64,000 nucleotides of DNA. Source: Betaproteobacteria bacterium (GTDB taxonomy: Bacteria > Pseudomonadota > Gammaproteobacteria > Burkholderiales > Casimicrobiaceae). Numbering within the stretch: position 1 is the stretch's first letter; the number at the start of each line of letters is the position of its first letter. Position numbers and translations under genes: made by a program. Location: positions 947,681 through 1,011,680 of the forward strand of contig JAAFIS010000001.1 in assembly GCA_013298695.1 (NCBI GenBank), written 5' to 3'. The notes beneath the pieces were generated by a model. The model did not search any database. It was not told the DNA's origin and saw nothing but the letters and a program-made list of their open reading frames with translations. Shown piece by piece: positions 1 to 7,967 of this stretch.

Positions 1-40
1 CGTCGAGTTCATCCAGTCGCGCTTTGGCCAAAACAATTGA
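1..40 (+). CDS. possible 3' end of an upstream gene
   Basis: The second frame is open from the window edge to a TGA at 38-40 and reads VEFIQSRFGQNN. It could be the tail of a gene truncated by the window edge, running in the same direction as the methyltransferase that follows. Twelve residues are too few to identify a family, and the other two frames are also open here, so this is a weak call. Confidence 0.2.
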   Translation, partial: VEFIQSRFGQNN

Positions 41-73
41 CCCACCGCTTCTGGTGCCATTGGCTAAACAACG

Positions 74-601
74 ATGCATGAGTCGCTAGCGCCGTCGCCC
101 TGGGTAACTCGGCACGCGGCGCTTATCGCTGCGGGCTCCTCCCTATTGGATGTTGCCTGCGGTTCGGGTCGGCACGCAAGGTTTTTTGCAGCTCGCGGCG
201 TTCGAGTGACCGCTGTGGATCGCGATGAGACGGCGCTCGCAAGTCTTGCCGATCACGCAAACATTGCCGCTGAAACACGCGATCTAGAAACAACAAGATG
301 GCCGTACCCACCGCAATCGTTTGACGCAGTAGTGGTGGTGAACTATCTTTGGCGGCCGCACATTAGCGAGTTGCTTGAGACCGTGCGCAGCTGTGGCCTT
401 CTGATTTATGAAACATTCATGGTAGGCAACGAAAAGTACGGGCGACCTTCACGAGAAGAATTTTTACTGAGAAGCAACGAATTGATTGACCTCACCGGGA
501 CTGGGTTTGAGCACATCGAATACGAGGAAGGTCCCGTGCACTCAGCGCAGGGCGACGCGGTTGTTGCCGTAAAAGCAAAGCTTGTCGCGCGGCGGCGCTG
601 A
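74..601 (+). CDS. class I SAM-dependent methyltransferase
   Basis: A 175-residue protein with a Rossmann methyltransferase core. Motif I is LLDVACGSGRHA at residues 24-35, the acidic end of strand 2 is in TAVDRDE near residue 48, and a motif IV-like VVVVNYLWRP follows near 86-95. The layout resembles short TehB/Methyltransf_25-type enzymes, which usually methylate small molecules; the substrate cannot be read from the sequence. The ATG at 74 is the first in frame, and the N terminus (SPWV before the core) fits relatives of this short class. It follows the window edge closely and may be the last gene of an operon that begins outside. It is followed by about 210 bp before the next gene, without a clear terminator. 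Confidence 0.85.
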   Translation: MHESLAPSPWVTRHAALIAAGSSLLDVACGSGRHARFFAARGVRVTAVDRDETALASLADHANIAAETRDLETTRWPYPPQSFDAVVVVNYLWRPHISELLETVRSCGLLIYETFMVGNEKYGRPSREEFLLRSNELIDLTGTGFEHIEYEEGPVHSAQGDAVVAVKAKLVARRR

Positions 602-813
602 AGCATGGTAGCTCGTATCCGCAAAGTCCTATTAATCCGGGCGATAGAAAACTTTTGAAGGAAAGTCGAGTGCCGAGCGTCTTGGTTTTCTAGCGCCGAT
701 AATTCGCGGCTTTTGTATCCCGAGAACCGAGTTCGCGCGTCGCGCTGTGTTTCGTTTACTATCCTGCGAGCGGCACTGCTGTATCTGGCCGCCTAAGAAC
801 AAGAGGGGACGAT

Positions 814-2382
814 ATGCACCGCTTCCTGCGATTTCGCTATTTGACTGCGGTGATCGTCGCACTCGCCTTGCTGAGTGCATTTCTGGTAGCCGCCTCTCTG
901 GCCTGGCGCAGCGTCAACGATTCGATGCAGATGAGCGCACACCGCGCTGTGTTTAACGCGGATCGATTGCTTGATCGAACGGTGAACGAGCTCAACAAAA
1001 TCGATCAGCTGCGCAAACTTCCGTGCGACGCAAGCACCGTTCGATCTTTACAAGAAACAGTCTACGGCTCGCTGTCACAAATACGAGAGGTCGGTCTAAT
1101 TCGCGATGGTCGACTCTACTGCACGAATTTTGGGCCGACTGATAAAGAACAGCCCATCGCAAGCCGCCTTACAAATCCCGGCGTTCACGTCGATGTTTCA
1201 CCGAATTCAGTCGTGCCTAACAACACGTCTCTCTACGTCTACGTGTCACGCGATAAAGACAGTGCGGTTAATGCGCTGTTCAATCCTGAAGTGCTTGCGG
1301 AGTTTGAGCGAGATTTCGAGTTCAGCGGCATGGGGACGCTTTCGCTGCGACTCGCGTCGAGTGCGGGCCAACAAGAAAATCAAGACGTTGTTAGGACGAC
1401 GGTCTACAACGTGGGTTCACTACGATCTCAAGATAGCGCGGGCTGGTTGCTCCGCTATAGTGAAGCTTCCGCGCGCTCTGCGTTTGTCGCTTCCACCGAG
1501 GTGTCGTCTCGCGCGTGGTGGGGGGAAACTTTGGCGACATTTCCCTTTGCGTTGCTGGTCGCGGCTCTGGCTGCCGCTGCAGTGCTCTGGCTCGTCCGGC
1601 GCTGGCTGGCCAACGGAAATTTAGACCGCTTGCGATATCTCGCTGCTCTAGAGCGCGACGAATTCGTGATGCACTATCAGCCGATAATCGAAGCGGCGAC
1701 CCGCAACATTGTTGGCATGGAGGCGCTGCTTCGCTGGCAACATCCTCGGCGAGGTTTGTTGCGGGCGGCGCAATTTGCCGACATCTTTTCTCATGACACC
1801 ATTGCTCCAACGCTTGCGCATCGCGTGCTGGCACTCGTGGAGCGCGATCTCGCAATGATTCCGGAGACGATTCCTGGTTGGTGCACAGTCAACATTGCAC
1901 CAACATTACTTGAGGATAACGCGGTGCTCACGGAGCTTACAACTCGTATCGCGAAGATGGGCTCGAAACGCGTACGGCTTGAGATTACCGAGCGCGCACC
2001 GATTGGCGACTACGCAGAGGTGATGCTTCATGAAGTTAGAGCGAACGGTTTCAAAATTGGAATGGACGATTTGGGAACAGGCTACGCGAACTTAAGCCAG
2101 TTGCAGCGAATGCCATTTGATTTCATCAAAATTGACGGAATGCTCGTGCGCGGCATTCAATCGCATGATTCGGTGAGTCCGGTCGTGTTGAGCTTGATCA
2201 AAATGGCGCGTGACCTTAACGCAGAAGTGGTGGTTGAAGGAGTGGAAACGCGCATGCAGGCTGATGCGCTTAGTGCCGCAGGAGCAACACATCTGCAAGG
2301 ATTTTTCTTCGACGCAGCTCGCCCAATGTCGGAGCTCATCGCAATCCTTAAGCAAAAGCAGATCGAGCCCCGCCCTGCGTAA
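814..2382 (+). CDS. membrane c-di-GMP phosphodiesterase, CSS-motif sensor plus EAL domain
   Basis: 522 residues. A membrane helix at about 9-31 is followed by a periplasmic domain with two cysteines (C71 in LPCDAS and C103 in LYCTNFG) in the arrangement of the CSS-motif family, then a second helix near 240-261 and a cytoplasmic EAL domain. E. coli PdeC-type proteins of this class sense periplasmic thiol state through the cysteine pair and hydrolyse c-di-GMP. Catalytic features look intact: E303 in MEALLRW, the NIAP asparagine, LEITER, the D418-D419 pair in MDDLGTGY, IKID, VVEGVET and LQGFFF. The ATG at 814 has a GAGGGG ribosome site just upstream. The domain order and both cysteines are seen directly; the redox role is inferred from family knowledge. 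It is a stand-alone gene followed by a convergent transporter operon. Confidence 0.93.
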   Translation: MHRFLRFRYLTAVIVALALLSAFLVAASLAWRSVNDSMQMSAHRAVFNADRLLDRTVNELNKIDQLRKLPCDASTVRSLQETVYGSLSQIREVGLIRDGRLYCTNFGPTDKEQPIASRLTNPGVHVDVSPNSVVPNNTSLYVYVSRDKDSAVNALFNPEVLAEFERDFEFSGMGTLSLRLASSAGQQENQDVVRTTVYNVGSLRSQDSAGWLLRYSEASARSAFVASTEVSSRAWWGETLATFPFALLVAALAAAAVLWLVRRWLANGNLDRLRYLAALERDEFVMHYQPIIEAATRNIVGMEALLRWQHPRRGLLRAAQFADIFSHDTIAPTLAHRVLALVERDLAMIPETIPGWCTVNIAPTLLEDNAVLTELTTRIAKMGSKRVRLEITERAPIGDYAEVMLHEVRANGFKIGMDDLGTGYANLSQLQRMPFDFIKIDGMLVRGIQSHDSVSPVVLSLIKMARDLNAEVVVEGVETRMQADALSAAGATHLQGFFFDAARPMSELIAILKQKQIEPRPA

Positions 2383-2541
2383 TCGCTCAGGTCGTAAATG
2401 TTTGGCGCGGTAACGATCGCGACCCGGCAGGGTCGCGTGCATTCTTATTTGCGGGCGTGAGGTACTAGCGCTCTGATGTATTGGCAGCAAGTCGGAAGCG
2501 CAAGCCACCCTCCGGGGCTCGCGCTGGCGTATACCGCACTC

Positions 2542-4728
2542 TTACTTGTAGAGCACCTCAGGCAGCCACAATCCAATTTGTGGGAACACGTATAGCAACA
2601 CGAGTGCCAGCACTTGGATCATCATGAACGGGATCATGCCGGCAAATATTTGATTTAGCGTGACGTGAGGTGGCGCAACACCCTTCAAATAAAACGCGGC
2701 CATCGCAACCGGTGGCGACAAGAACGCAGTTTGCAAGTTAAGGGCAACCAGTAAGCCGAAGAACAACGGATCGACATTGAATTTCGCGAGCAGCGGAATG
2801 AAGATCGGCATGAAAATCACGATGATCTCTGTCCATTCGAGCGGCCAGCCCAATACAAAGATGATGAACTGCGAAAGGATCAGAAACTGCGTTGTTGTAA
2901 GTCCTAGCGAAAGCACCCACCTTTCGATGACCTCTTGCCCACCAAGTAGAGCAAACGCGGCGGAGAAGATTGACGAACCGACGAACAGCCAGCACACCAT
3001 GGCAGATGTTTTTGCAGTGAGAAACACCGATTCCGAAAGTACGCCTTGAAGGCGCACTTGCACCGTTGCCAGCGCGCACCACACCACGAATGCTGTCATT
3101 GACATCCAGCCCAGCCACAGTGGCACGGAGGAGGTAATGAATTCAGACTGCAGCAACACGAACCAGACGATCGCTGCAAACACCAGTATCCACAGCGGTA
3201 GCCACATCTTCAATATTCGTGCACGCTCGGCGGAGGGCTTGGCAACCGCGAGGTAGAACGATGCCAAGATGAATCCTCCGATCGAGCCGACAGCCGCGGC
3301 TTCGGTTGGGGTAGCTAATCCGAAAACAATCGTGCCGAGGACCGCAAGAATCAAAAACGCTAGAGGGAAAAACGAAGCAAGCAACAGCTTGAAAATTTCA
3401 AAGCGTTGCCAATTCAGAGTGGCGTAAAAGCCCGCGAGCAGGATCGCGATCACGCCAAGCGTCCACCAAAACCATGTTGGAGCGGGCAGCTTTTGCGGTT
3501 TCGCAGTCGCGGCAGCGGCGGCCGCAGTTTGCGAGGTTGATGTTTTCGCCGATTCCGCTGCGCCTGACGTGACGGCTCCGCTCGGCTCCTTGAGTTCAGT
3601 TGACGCCGCGCCTGGAGGCTCCTTCACGCCATCAGCTGGGGGTTCTTTGAGATCATTCGTTGCGGCGGGCGGCTCTTTCAATGAATCCGAGGTTTCGAAA
3701 CTCGTGCTTCCACTGCTTTGCGACGCTCCCATTTCCACTAAACCCGCGTTAGACGCAACGGGTTCGCCGGTGGTGAGCGCGCGGTGCACGAGCAGCAACA
3801 GAATCGCAACAGTAATGGCGGGCAACAACGCAACGAGCGCTTGTTTCAGCGCGGCGTTTTTCGTCAGCCCTAACGTTTTGTCGCGTCCGATTGCGCCCAT
3901 CAGTGCGGGAAAGGCGCGCGCTTTACCTTGCGTTGAGAGTGCCGCTGCTACCGGCGTAAGAGGAACGATTCGGTCTTCAGCAGCCAGTGGCGGCGCGAGC
4001 TTCGGATTGAGTTTTGCTCGTACGATCACGTATACGATGTACAGAACCGCGAGCATGACGCCTGGAAAGAACGCTCCTGCGTAGAGCTTGACCACCGAAA
4101 CGCCAGCAGTTGCGCCATAAACGATCAACATCACCGATGGCGGGATCAGGATGCCCAAACATCCGCCAGCCGTGATCGCGCCCGCGGACAAACGAACGTC
4201 GTAACCGGCGCGCATCATTGCAGGAAGCGCGAGTAAACCCATCAACGTTACGACGGCGCCGACAATGCCGGTTGCGGTCGCAAATATCGCGCACGTGACC
4301 AGCGTTGCTACCGCCAACGAGCCGGGGACACGTGCGAGCGCGAGGTGCAACGACTTAAACAGCTTTTCTATCAGATTGGCGCGTTCAACAAGATAGCCCA
4401 TGAAGACGAATAGCGGAATCGAGATCAATACCTCGTTAGTCATCACGCCGTACGTGCGCTGCACCATCAAATCAAGGGTGTGACTAGTGGCGGTTCTGAT
4501 GTCGCCGCCCTTGGCCGCGTAGTACGCGATGAACGCAAAGATCACGCCCATGCCCATTAGCGTGAACGCTGTGGGGAAGCCCAGCATGATCGCGACAACG
4601 ACCAACGCAAGCATCAGCAATCCGTAGTGACCCAGCGACATTTCGCCCCATGGCATAAACAGAATTGATGGCAACGCGATCATCGCCATGATGACGAGAC
4701 CAAACCAAAGTTCTTTACGAATTTTCAT
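2542..4728 (-). CDS. dctM: TRAP transporter large permease (DctM), long form with linker insertion
   Basis: 728 residues, well above the roughly 430 of a minimal DctM. Multiple hydrophobic helices flank conserved DctM sequences such as the SIPLFVFMGYLVERA region and the GGCLGILIPPSVMLIVYG region in the first half, and FGLATPTEAAAVGS and GWPLEWTEIIVIFMPIF in the second. The protein is the membrane channel of a sodium-driven tripartite carboxylate uptake system. Between about residues 325 and 435 lies a low-complexity hydrophilic linker with four LKEPP/VKEPP-like units followed by an Ala/Thr-rich run, which splits the membrane domain into two blocks. Long DctM forms with central loops are known for the mannitol/keto-acid class, but this proline repeat looks locally expanded. 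It lies two bases downstream of dctQ, so the two are cotranscribed. Confidence 0.94.
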   Translation of the reverse strand: MKIRKELWFGLVIMAMIALPSILFMPWGEMSLGHYGLLMLALVVVAIMLGFPTAFTLMGMGVIFAFIAYYAAKGGDIRTATSHTLDLMVQRTYGVMTNEVLISIPLFVFMGYLVERANLIEKLFKSLHLALARVPGSLAVATLVTCAIFATATGIVGAVVTLMGLLALPAMMRAGYDVRLSAGAITAGGCLGILIPPSVMLIVYGATAGVSVVKLYAGAFFPGVMLAVLYIVYVIVRAKLNPKLAPPLAAEDRIVPLTPVAAALSTQGKARAFPALMGAIGRDKTLGLTKNAALKQALVALLPAITVAILLLLVHRALTTGEPVASNAGLVEMGASQSSGSTSFETSDSLKEPPAATNDLKEPPADGVKEPPGAASTELKEPSGAVTSGAAESAKTSTSQTAAAAAATAKPQKLPAPTWFWWTLGVIAILLAGFYATLNWQRFEIFKLLLASFFPLAFLILAVLGTIVFGLATPTEAAAVGSIGGFILASFYLAVAKPSAERARILKMWLPLWILVFAAIVWFVLLQSEFITSSVPLWLGWMSMTAFVVWCALATVQVRLQGVLSESVFLTAKTSAMVCWLFVGSSIFSAAFALLGGQEVIERWVLSLGLTTTQFLILSQFIIFVLGWPLEWTEIIVIFMPIFIPLLAKFNVDPLFFGLLVALNLQTAFLSPPVAMAAFYLKGVAPPHVTLNQIFAGMIPFMMIQVLALVLLYVFPQIGLWLPEVLYK

Positions 4729-4730
4729 GA

Positions 4731-5339
4731 TTAGCGTGCTCCCTGCGTTGAAGCGGGTGAGTTCGCGGCGTCGTGCGCGGTAACCATCGCCTTTAACTTG
4801 TCAACGTCGACTTCCTCAACGTCTTGCTCGCGCGACGGCCATTCCCCAGTCTGCAAGCAAACAATGCAGCGAATAATCTCGACGAAACCTTGCAGCAACA
4901 GCAGCGCGCCAGCGACGGGAATAACGCCTTTAAACGGATAGATTGGCGGTCCGTCAGCGGCAATCGAAGAGCGTTCATTCTGAGCGAGCGAGACTTGGAA
5001 AAAATCCCAGCCCGCATACACAAGGGCTACAACGCCTGCGATGAAGAACACGATGTAGAGAATCAGATCGAAAAACGCCTGTGTTCGCGGTTGAAAGAAA
5101 CCGTACAGCACATCGCCGCGAACGTGCCCGTTTTTCGACAACGTGTAAGCGCCCGCCATCATGAACAACAGTCCGTAGAGCATGTTGCTTGCGTCCATCA
5201 CCCACGGGTGCGGGTTCGAAAGCAAGTAGCGGTTGAACACCTCCCAGCCGATGAGTAATGTAAGCACAACAATCGACCAAGCACTGAGCTGGCCAACATA
5301 GGTTGATATTCGATCAACTGCGAGCAAGAGTTTTTGCAT
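4731..5339 (-). CDS. dctQ: TRAP transporter small permease (DctQ)
   Basis: 202 residues with four hydrophobic helices and the DctQ pattern LLIGWEVFNRYLLSNPHPWV near residues 28-47 and KNGHVRGDVLYGFF further on. It is the small membrane subunit that pairs with DctM in TRAP transporters. The stop is two bases before dctM. The start at 5339 is the only in-frame ATG near the first helix; a GAGG-type ribosome site lies a little upstream. A terminator-like hairpin separates it from the upstream dctP gene, so dctQM probably receives less transcript than the binding protein. The C-terminal 30 residues are hydrophilic and variable. Confidence 0.93.
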   Translation of the reverse strand: MQKLLLAVDRISTYVGQLSAWSIVVLTLLIGWEVFNRYLLSNPHPWVMDASNMLYGLLFMMAGAYTLSKNGHVRGDVLYGFFQPRTQAFFDLILYIVFFIAGVVALVYAGWDFFQVSLAQNERSSIAADGPPIYPFKGVIPVAGALLLLQGFVEIIRCIVCLQTGEWPSREQDVEEVDVDKLKAMVTAHDAANSPASTQGAR

Positions 5340-5500
5340 GGGGCTTCGATCCTCGAAAGCGGCGGTGAAATGGGTGAGCCGAGCTCAAAAACAACCGTGT
5401 CTGTGTCGGTTACAAAACAGACTTGCCGTTCAACTAAGTCGACCGGGCTCCAATTATGTTGGGGCTAGCTGTCGTTTCACTGTATTAGCGATAACTAATT

Positions 5501-5534
5501 AAAAATAAAAAAACGCCCAATTAAATTGGGCGTT
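5501..5534 (-). terminator. rho-independent terminator between dctP and dctQ
   Basis: A perfect 11-bp inverted repeat around a single central base (5512-5534) with stem CGCCCAATT is followed, on the minus strand, by a T-rich run (the A run at 5501-5513). It lies 22 bases after the dctP stop and before dctQ. This fits partial termination that yields more binding protein than permease. The core palindrome is also found exactly inside hmgA at 33856-33874. Confidence 0.85.
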
Positions 5535-5555
5535 GATACGTTTAGCTGACGCTCG

Positions 5556-6668
5556 TTAAACCTTGCGTGTTGCGTGACGGAATGCCATCTTGTAGTCAAC
5601 GAGAGTGTCGTTCTGCCAGCGGCAAGCACGTTCTGCGAACGCTTGCATCGAATCGAGCACTTTTTTGAACAGCGGGTTTTCGCCCGCTTTTTTCTTCGTC
5701 ACGTCGTCCCACGCTTTGAGCTGTGCCTGGAGGATCGCATCCGGTGTTTTGTAGAACTTAACGCCGCCTTTTTGCAGCTCGATGTAGTCTTTCGAATAGC
5801 GATCAATCGCTTTCCAGCTCATATCCGCAGATGAGGCCGCGACCGCCGAATTGATCACAGATTTCAGATCAGCAGAAAGGGCGTTGTACTTCGTTTTGTT
5901 GAACAAAATCTCGAACTGCTCGGAACACTGGTGGAAGGACTGCAGCATGCAAACTTTCGACACGTCGGGGAAGCCCAACAAGCGATCAGACGACGCGTTG
6001 TTGAATTCCGCTGCGTCGAGTAAGCCACGGTCCATTGCCGCCACGATTTCACCACCTGGCAGCGCGTTAACCGCCGCACCCATCGCCGTGAAAATGTCAA
6101 TCGATAAACCCACCGTGCGGTATTTCAATCCCTTGAAATCTTCCACTTTGGTGACTGGCTTTTTGAACCAGCCAAGCGGCTGCGTCGGCATCGGACCGTA
6201 CAGGAACGATTGAACGTCGAGATTGAGCCCTTTGTAGACCTCGTCGAGCAACGCTTTTCCGCCGCCGTACTCGTGCCAAGCAAGCACCATGTTTGGATCC
6301 ATGCCGAATGCAGGCCCCGAACCCCATAGTGCCATCGCAGAATTCTTACCGTACCAATAGGCGAGCACTCCGTGTCCACCGTCGAGTGTGCCTTTCGATA
6401 CCGCATCGATCAAGTCAAACGCTTTAACCACTGCACCTGCAGGCAATACGTCGATTTTCAGGCGCCCGCCCGACATGTCGTTGACGCGCTTGGCGAAGTC
6501 AAGGGCATATTCATGGAAGATGTCTTTCGCCGGCCAGGTTGACTGCCATCGGAACGAAATCGGCGTTTGCGCAACGCTCACCATGGGCGCAGCTCCCACC
6601 ACCGCACCGCCCGCGATCGTAGCGGCTTTTAAAAATTTGCGGCGTTGAACGACTGTTTCGTCTGACAT
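5556..6668 (-). CDS. dctP: TRAP transporter substrate-binding protein, TakP-like
   Basis: 370 residues from the ATG at 6668, which has AGGAG seven bases upstream; the frame is open further, but that extension lacks a ribosome site. A twin-arginine signal (RRKFLKA) near residues 7-13 and a hydrophobic stretch ending in SVAQ indicate export, probably by Tat. The mature protein carries features of the TakP/keto-acid class: QPLGWFKKPV, LPGGEIVAAMDRGLLDAAEF and the preceding YGGGKALLDE segment. Those proteins bind a 2-oxo acid through a cation, so pyruvate or a related keto acid is a fair guess, not a proven ligand. It is the first gene of dctPQM and is followed by a hairpin terminator. Confidence 0.93.
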   Translation of the reverse strand: MSDETVVQRRKFLKAATIAGGAVVGAAPMVSVAQTPISFRWQSTWPAKDIFHEYALDFAKRVNDMSGGRLKIDVLPAGAVVKAFDLIDAVSKGTLDGGHGVLAYWYGKNSAMALWGSGPAFGMDPNMVLAWHEYGGGKALLDEVYKGLNLDVQSFLYGPMPTQPLGWFKKPVTKVEDFKGLKYRTVGLSIDIFTAMGAAVNALPGGEIVAAMDRGLLDAAEFNNASSDRLLGFPDVSKVCMLQSFHQCSEQFEILFNKTKYNALSADLKSVINSAVAASSADMSWKAIDRYSKDYIELQKGGVKFYKTPDAILQAQLKAWDDVTKKKAGENPLFKKVLDSMQAFAERACRWQNDTLVDYKMAFRHATRKV

Positions 6669-6954
6669 AGTCTCACTCCTTTGGTTGATCTTTTGGAAAA
6701 CGATTCCTGACACTGGAAATTCTGTGAGGTAACTCCGCGAACGTCTTGAGGAATTACCCGCGTGTTGGTTCGTGTTAGTTCCAATTTCAGAGATGATGAA
6801 CCGGACTATGTGACCTTGTCAAAGACAGATTGCGTGAATTTGTGCGGTTATCTTCAATAGGCAGCGCGTGAAAGCGCTGTCTTAAAATCAGGGCAACATA
6901 TCAATGCGCTCGTGCGGCTCATCTCCGACGCTAGAGCGGCGCTTCGCTTAGGTC

Positions 6955-7794
6955 ATGATCCTCCTTTCAATCATCGTCGCCACGATCCTTGGCGGTATTG
7001 CTTCTTGCGCGGTCGCCGCGATTGCTCTTTGGGCCAAGCTCGAATCGATCGAGCGCTGGGTCGCGTTCGCGGTCGGCGCGATGCTCGCAGTCGTGTTTCT
7101 TGACATCCTGCCGCACGCACTCTCGGACGGAGTGGTGCCTGCCTCGCTTATGGCGTGGGTGCTGGGTGGCATGCTGTTTTTCTTTTTTCTCGAAAAAATG
7201 GTTATTTGGCGCCATTCCCACGGAGACCTGACGCCACCACCAAAAGACGGCTCCGCCGCGCACGACGCCGCACACACGCATCATCACTACCACCATCACC
7301 ATGCGCATGGCCACGGCCACGCTCATGATGCCGGTCGCAGCGGTCTCATGGTGCTCATTGGAGACTCACTCCACAACGCCACCGATGGCGTAGTGATCGC
7401 CGCCGCGTTCTTGGCGGATTTCAAACTTGGTGTCGTCACATCAATCGCCGTCATCGCGCATGAGATTCCGCAAGAAGTGAGTGATTTTTTCGTGCTCCTT
7501 CACTCGGGCTACTCGAAAAAGAAAGCGTTCCTCTACAACATGACTTCGAGCATGGCCATGGTTGTGGGCGGCGTCGGTGCGTACTTCGCGCTTGATCAGG
7601 CGCAGGCCTACGTCACGCCCGTGCTCGCCTTCGCTGCCTCATCCATGCTCTACGTTGCGGTAGCCGATCTCATTCCAACGCTTCATCGAAAGTTCTCGAT
7701 CAAAGACACCGCGCAACAGATGTTCATGATTGGGCTCGGCGTGCTCATGGTCGTGGTCATGAATTCGTTTTTGCACGCCGGGCACGCACACTGA
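6955..7794 (+). CDS. ZIP-family divalent metal transporter
   Basis: 279 residues with about eight hydrophobic helices. The two metal-site helices are clear: HNATDGVV in the fourth helix and HEIPQEVSDF in the fifth, both typical of the ZIP superfamily (ZupT/GufA/ZIP). A histidine-rich loop at about residues 104-126 (HTHHHYHHHHAHGHGHAH) lies between helices three and four, where ZIP proteins often carry a metal-binding loop. It should import zinc, iron or manganese across the inner membrane; the metal cannot be chosen from sequence. The start at 6955 has only a weak ribosome site. The gene stands alone between the TRAP operon (divergent) and a repeat element. Confidence 0.92.
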   Translation: MILLSIIVATILGGIASCAVAAIALWAKLESIERWVAFAVGAMLAVVFLDILPHALSDGVVPASLMAWVLGGMLFFFFLEKMVIWRHSHGDLTPPPKDGSAAHDAAHTHHHYHHHHAHGHGHAHDAGRSGLMVLIGDSLHNATDGVVIAAAFLADFKLGVVTSIAVIAHEIPQEVSDFFVLLHSGYSKKKAFLYNMTSSMAMVVGGVGAYFALDQAQAYVTPVLAFAASSMLYVAVADLIPTLHRKFSIKDTAQQMFMIGLGVLMVVVMNSFLHAGHAH

Positions 7795-7853
7795 GTTAGA
7801 AGCGCGACTGGCGACGACGACGTCGCGTTGCTCGTCGGGCACGAAGCGCGGCT

Positions 7854-7912
7854 GTAGGCGACGACTTGGCGTCGCTTCGTGCCACCGTAAGCGCGGCCAA
7901 CTCCGCGCCTAC
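7854..7912. repeat. dispersed GTAGGCG...CGCCTAC repeat, copy A
   Basis: A 59-bp element that opens with GTAGGCGACGACTTGGCGTC and ends with CCGCGCCTAC. Closely similar copies lie at 10757-10816, 30136-30199 and 19509-19612, all intergenic, and a half copy at 34233-34256. Each half contains a short hairpin. It overlaps the longest possible 5' extension of the following reading frame, which argues for a later start for that gene. Confidence 0.85.
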
Positions 7913-7967
7913 AATTGGTAAGCCTGCTAAACGAATAACGCTGTCAACGCGGCCAAAGGGGTTTGTT

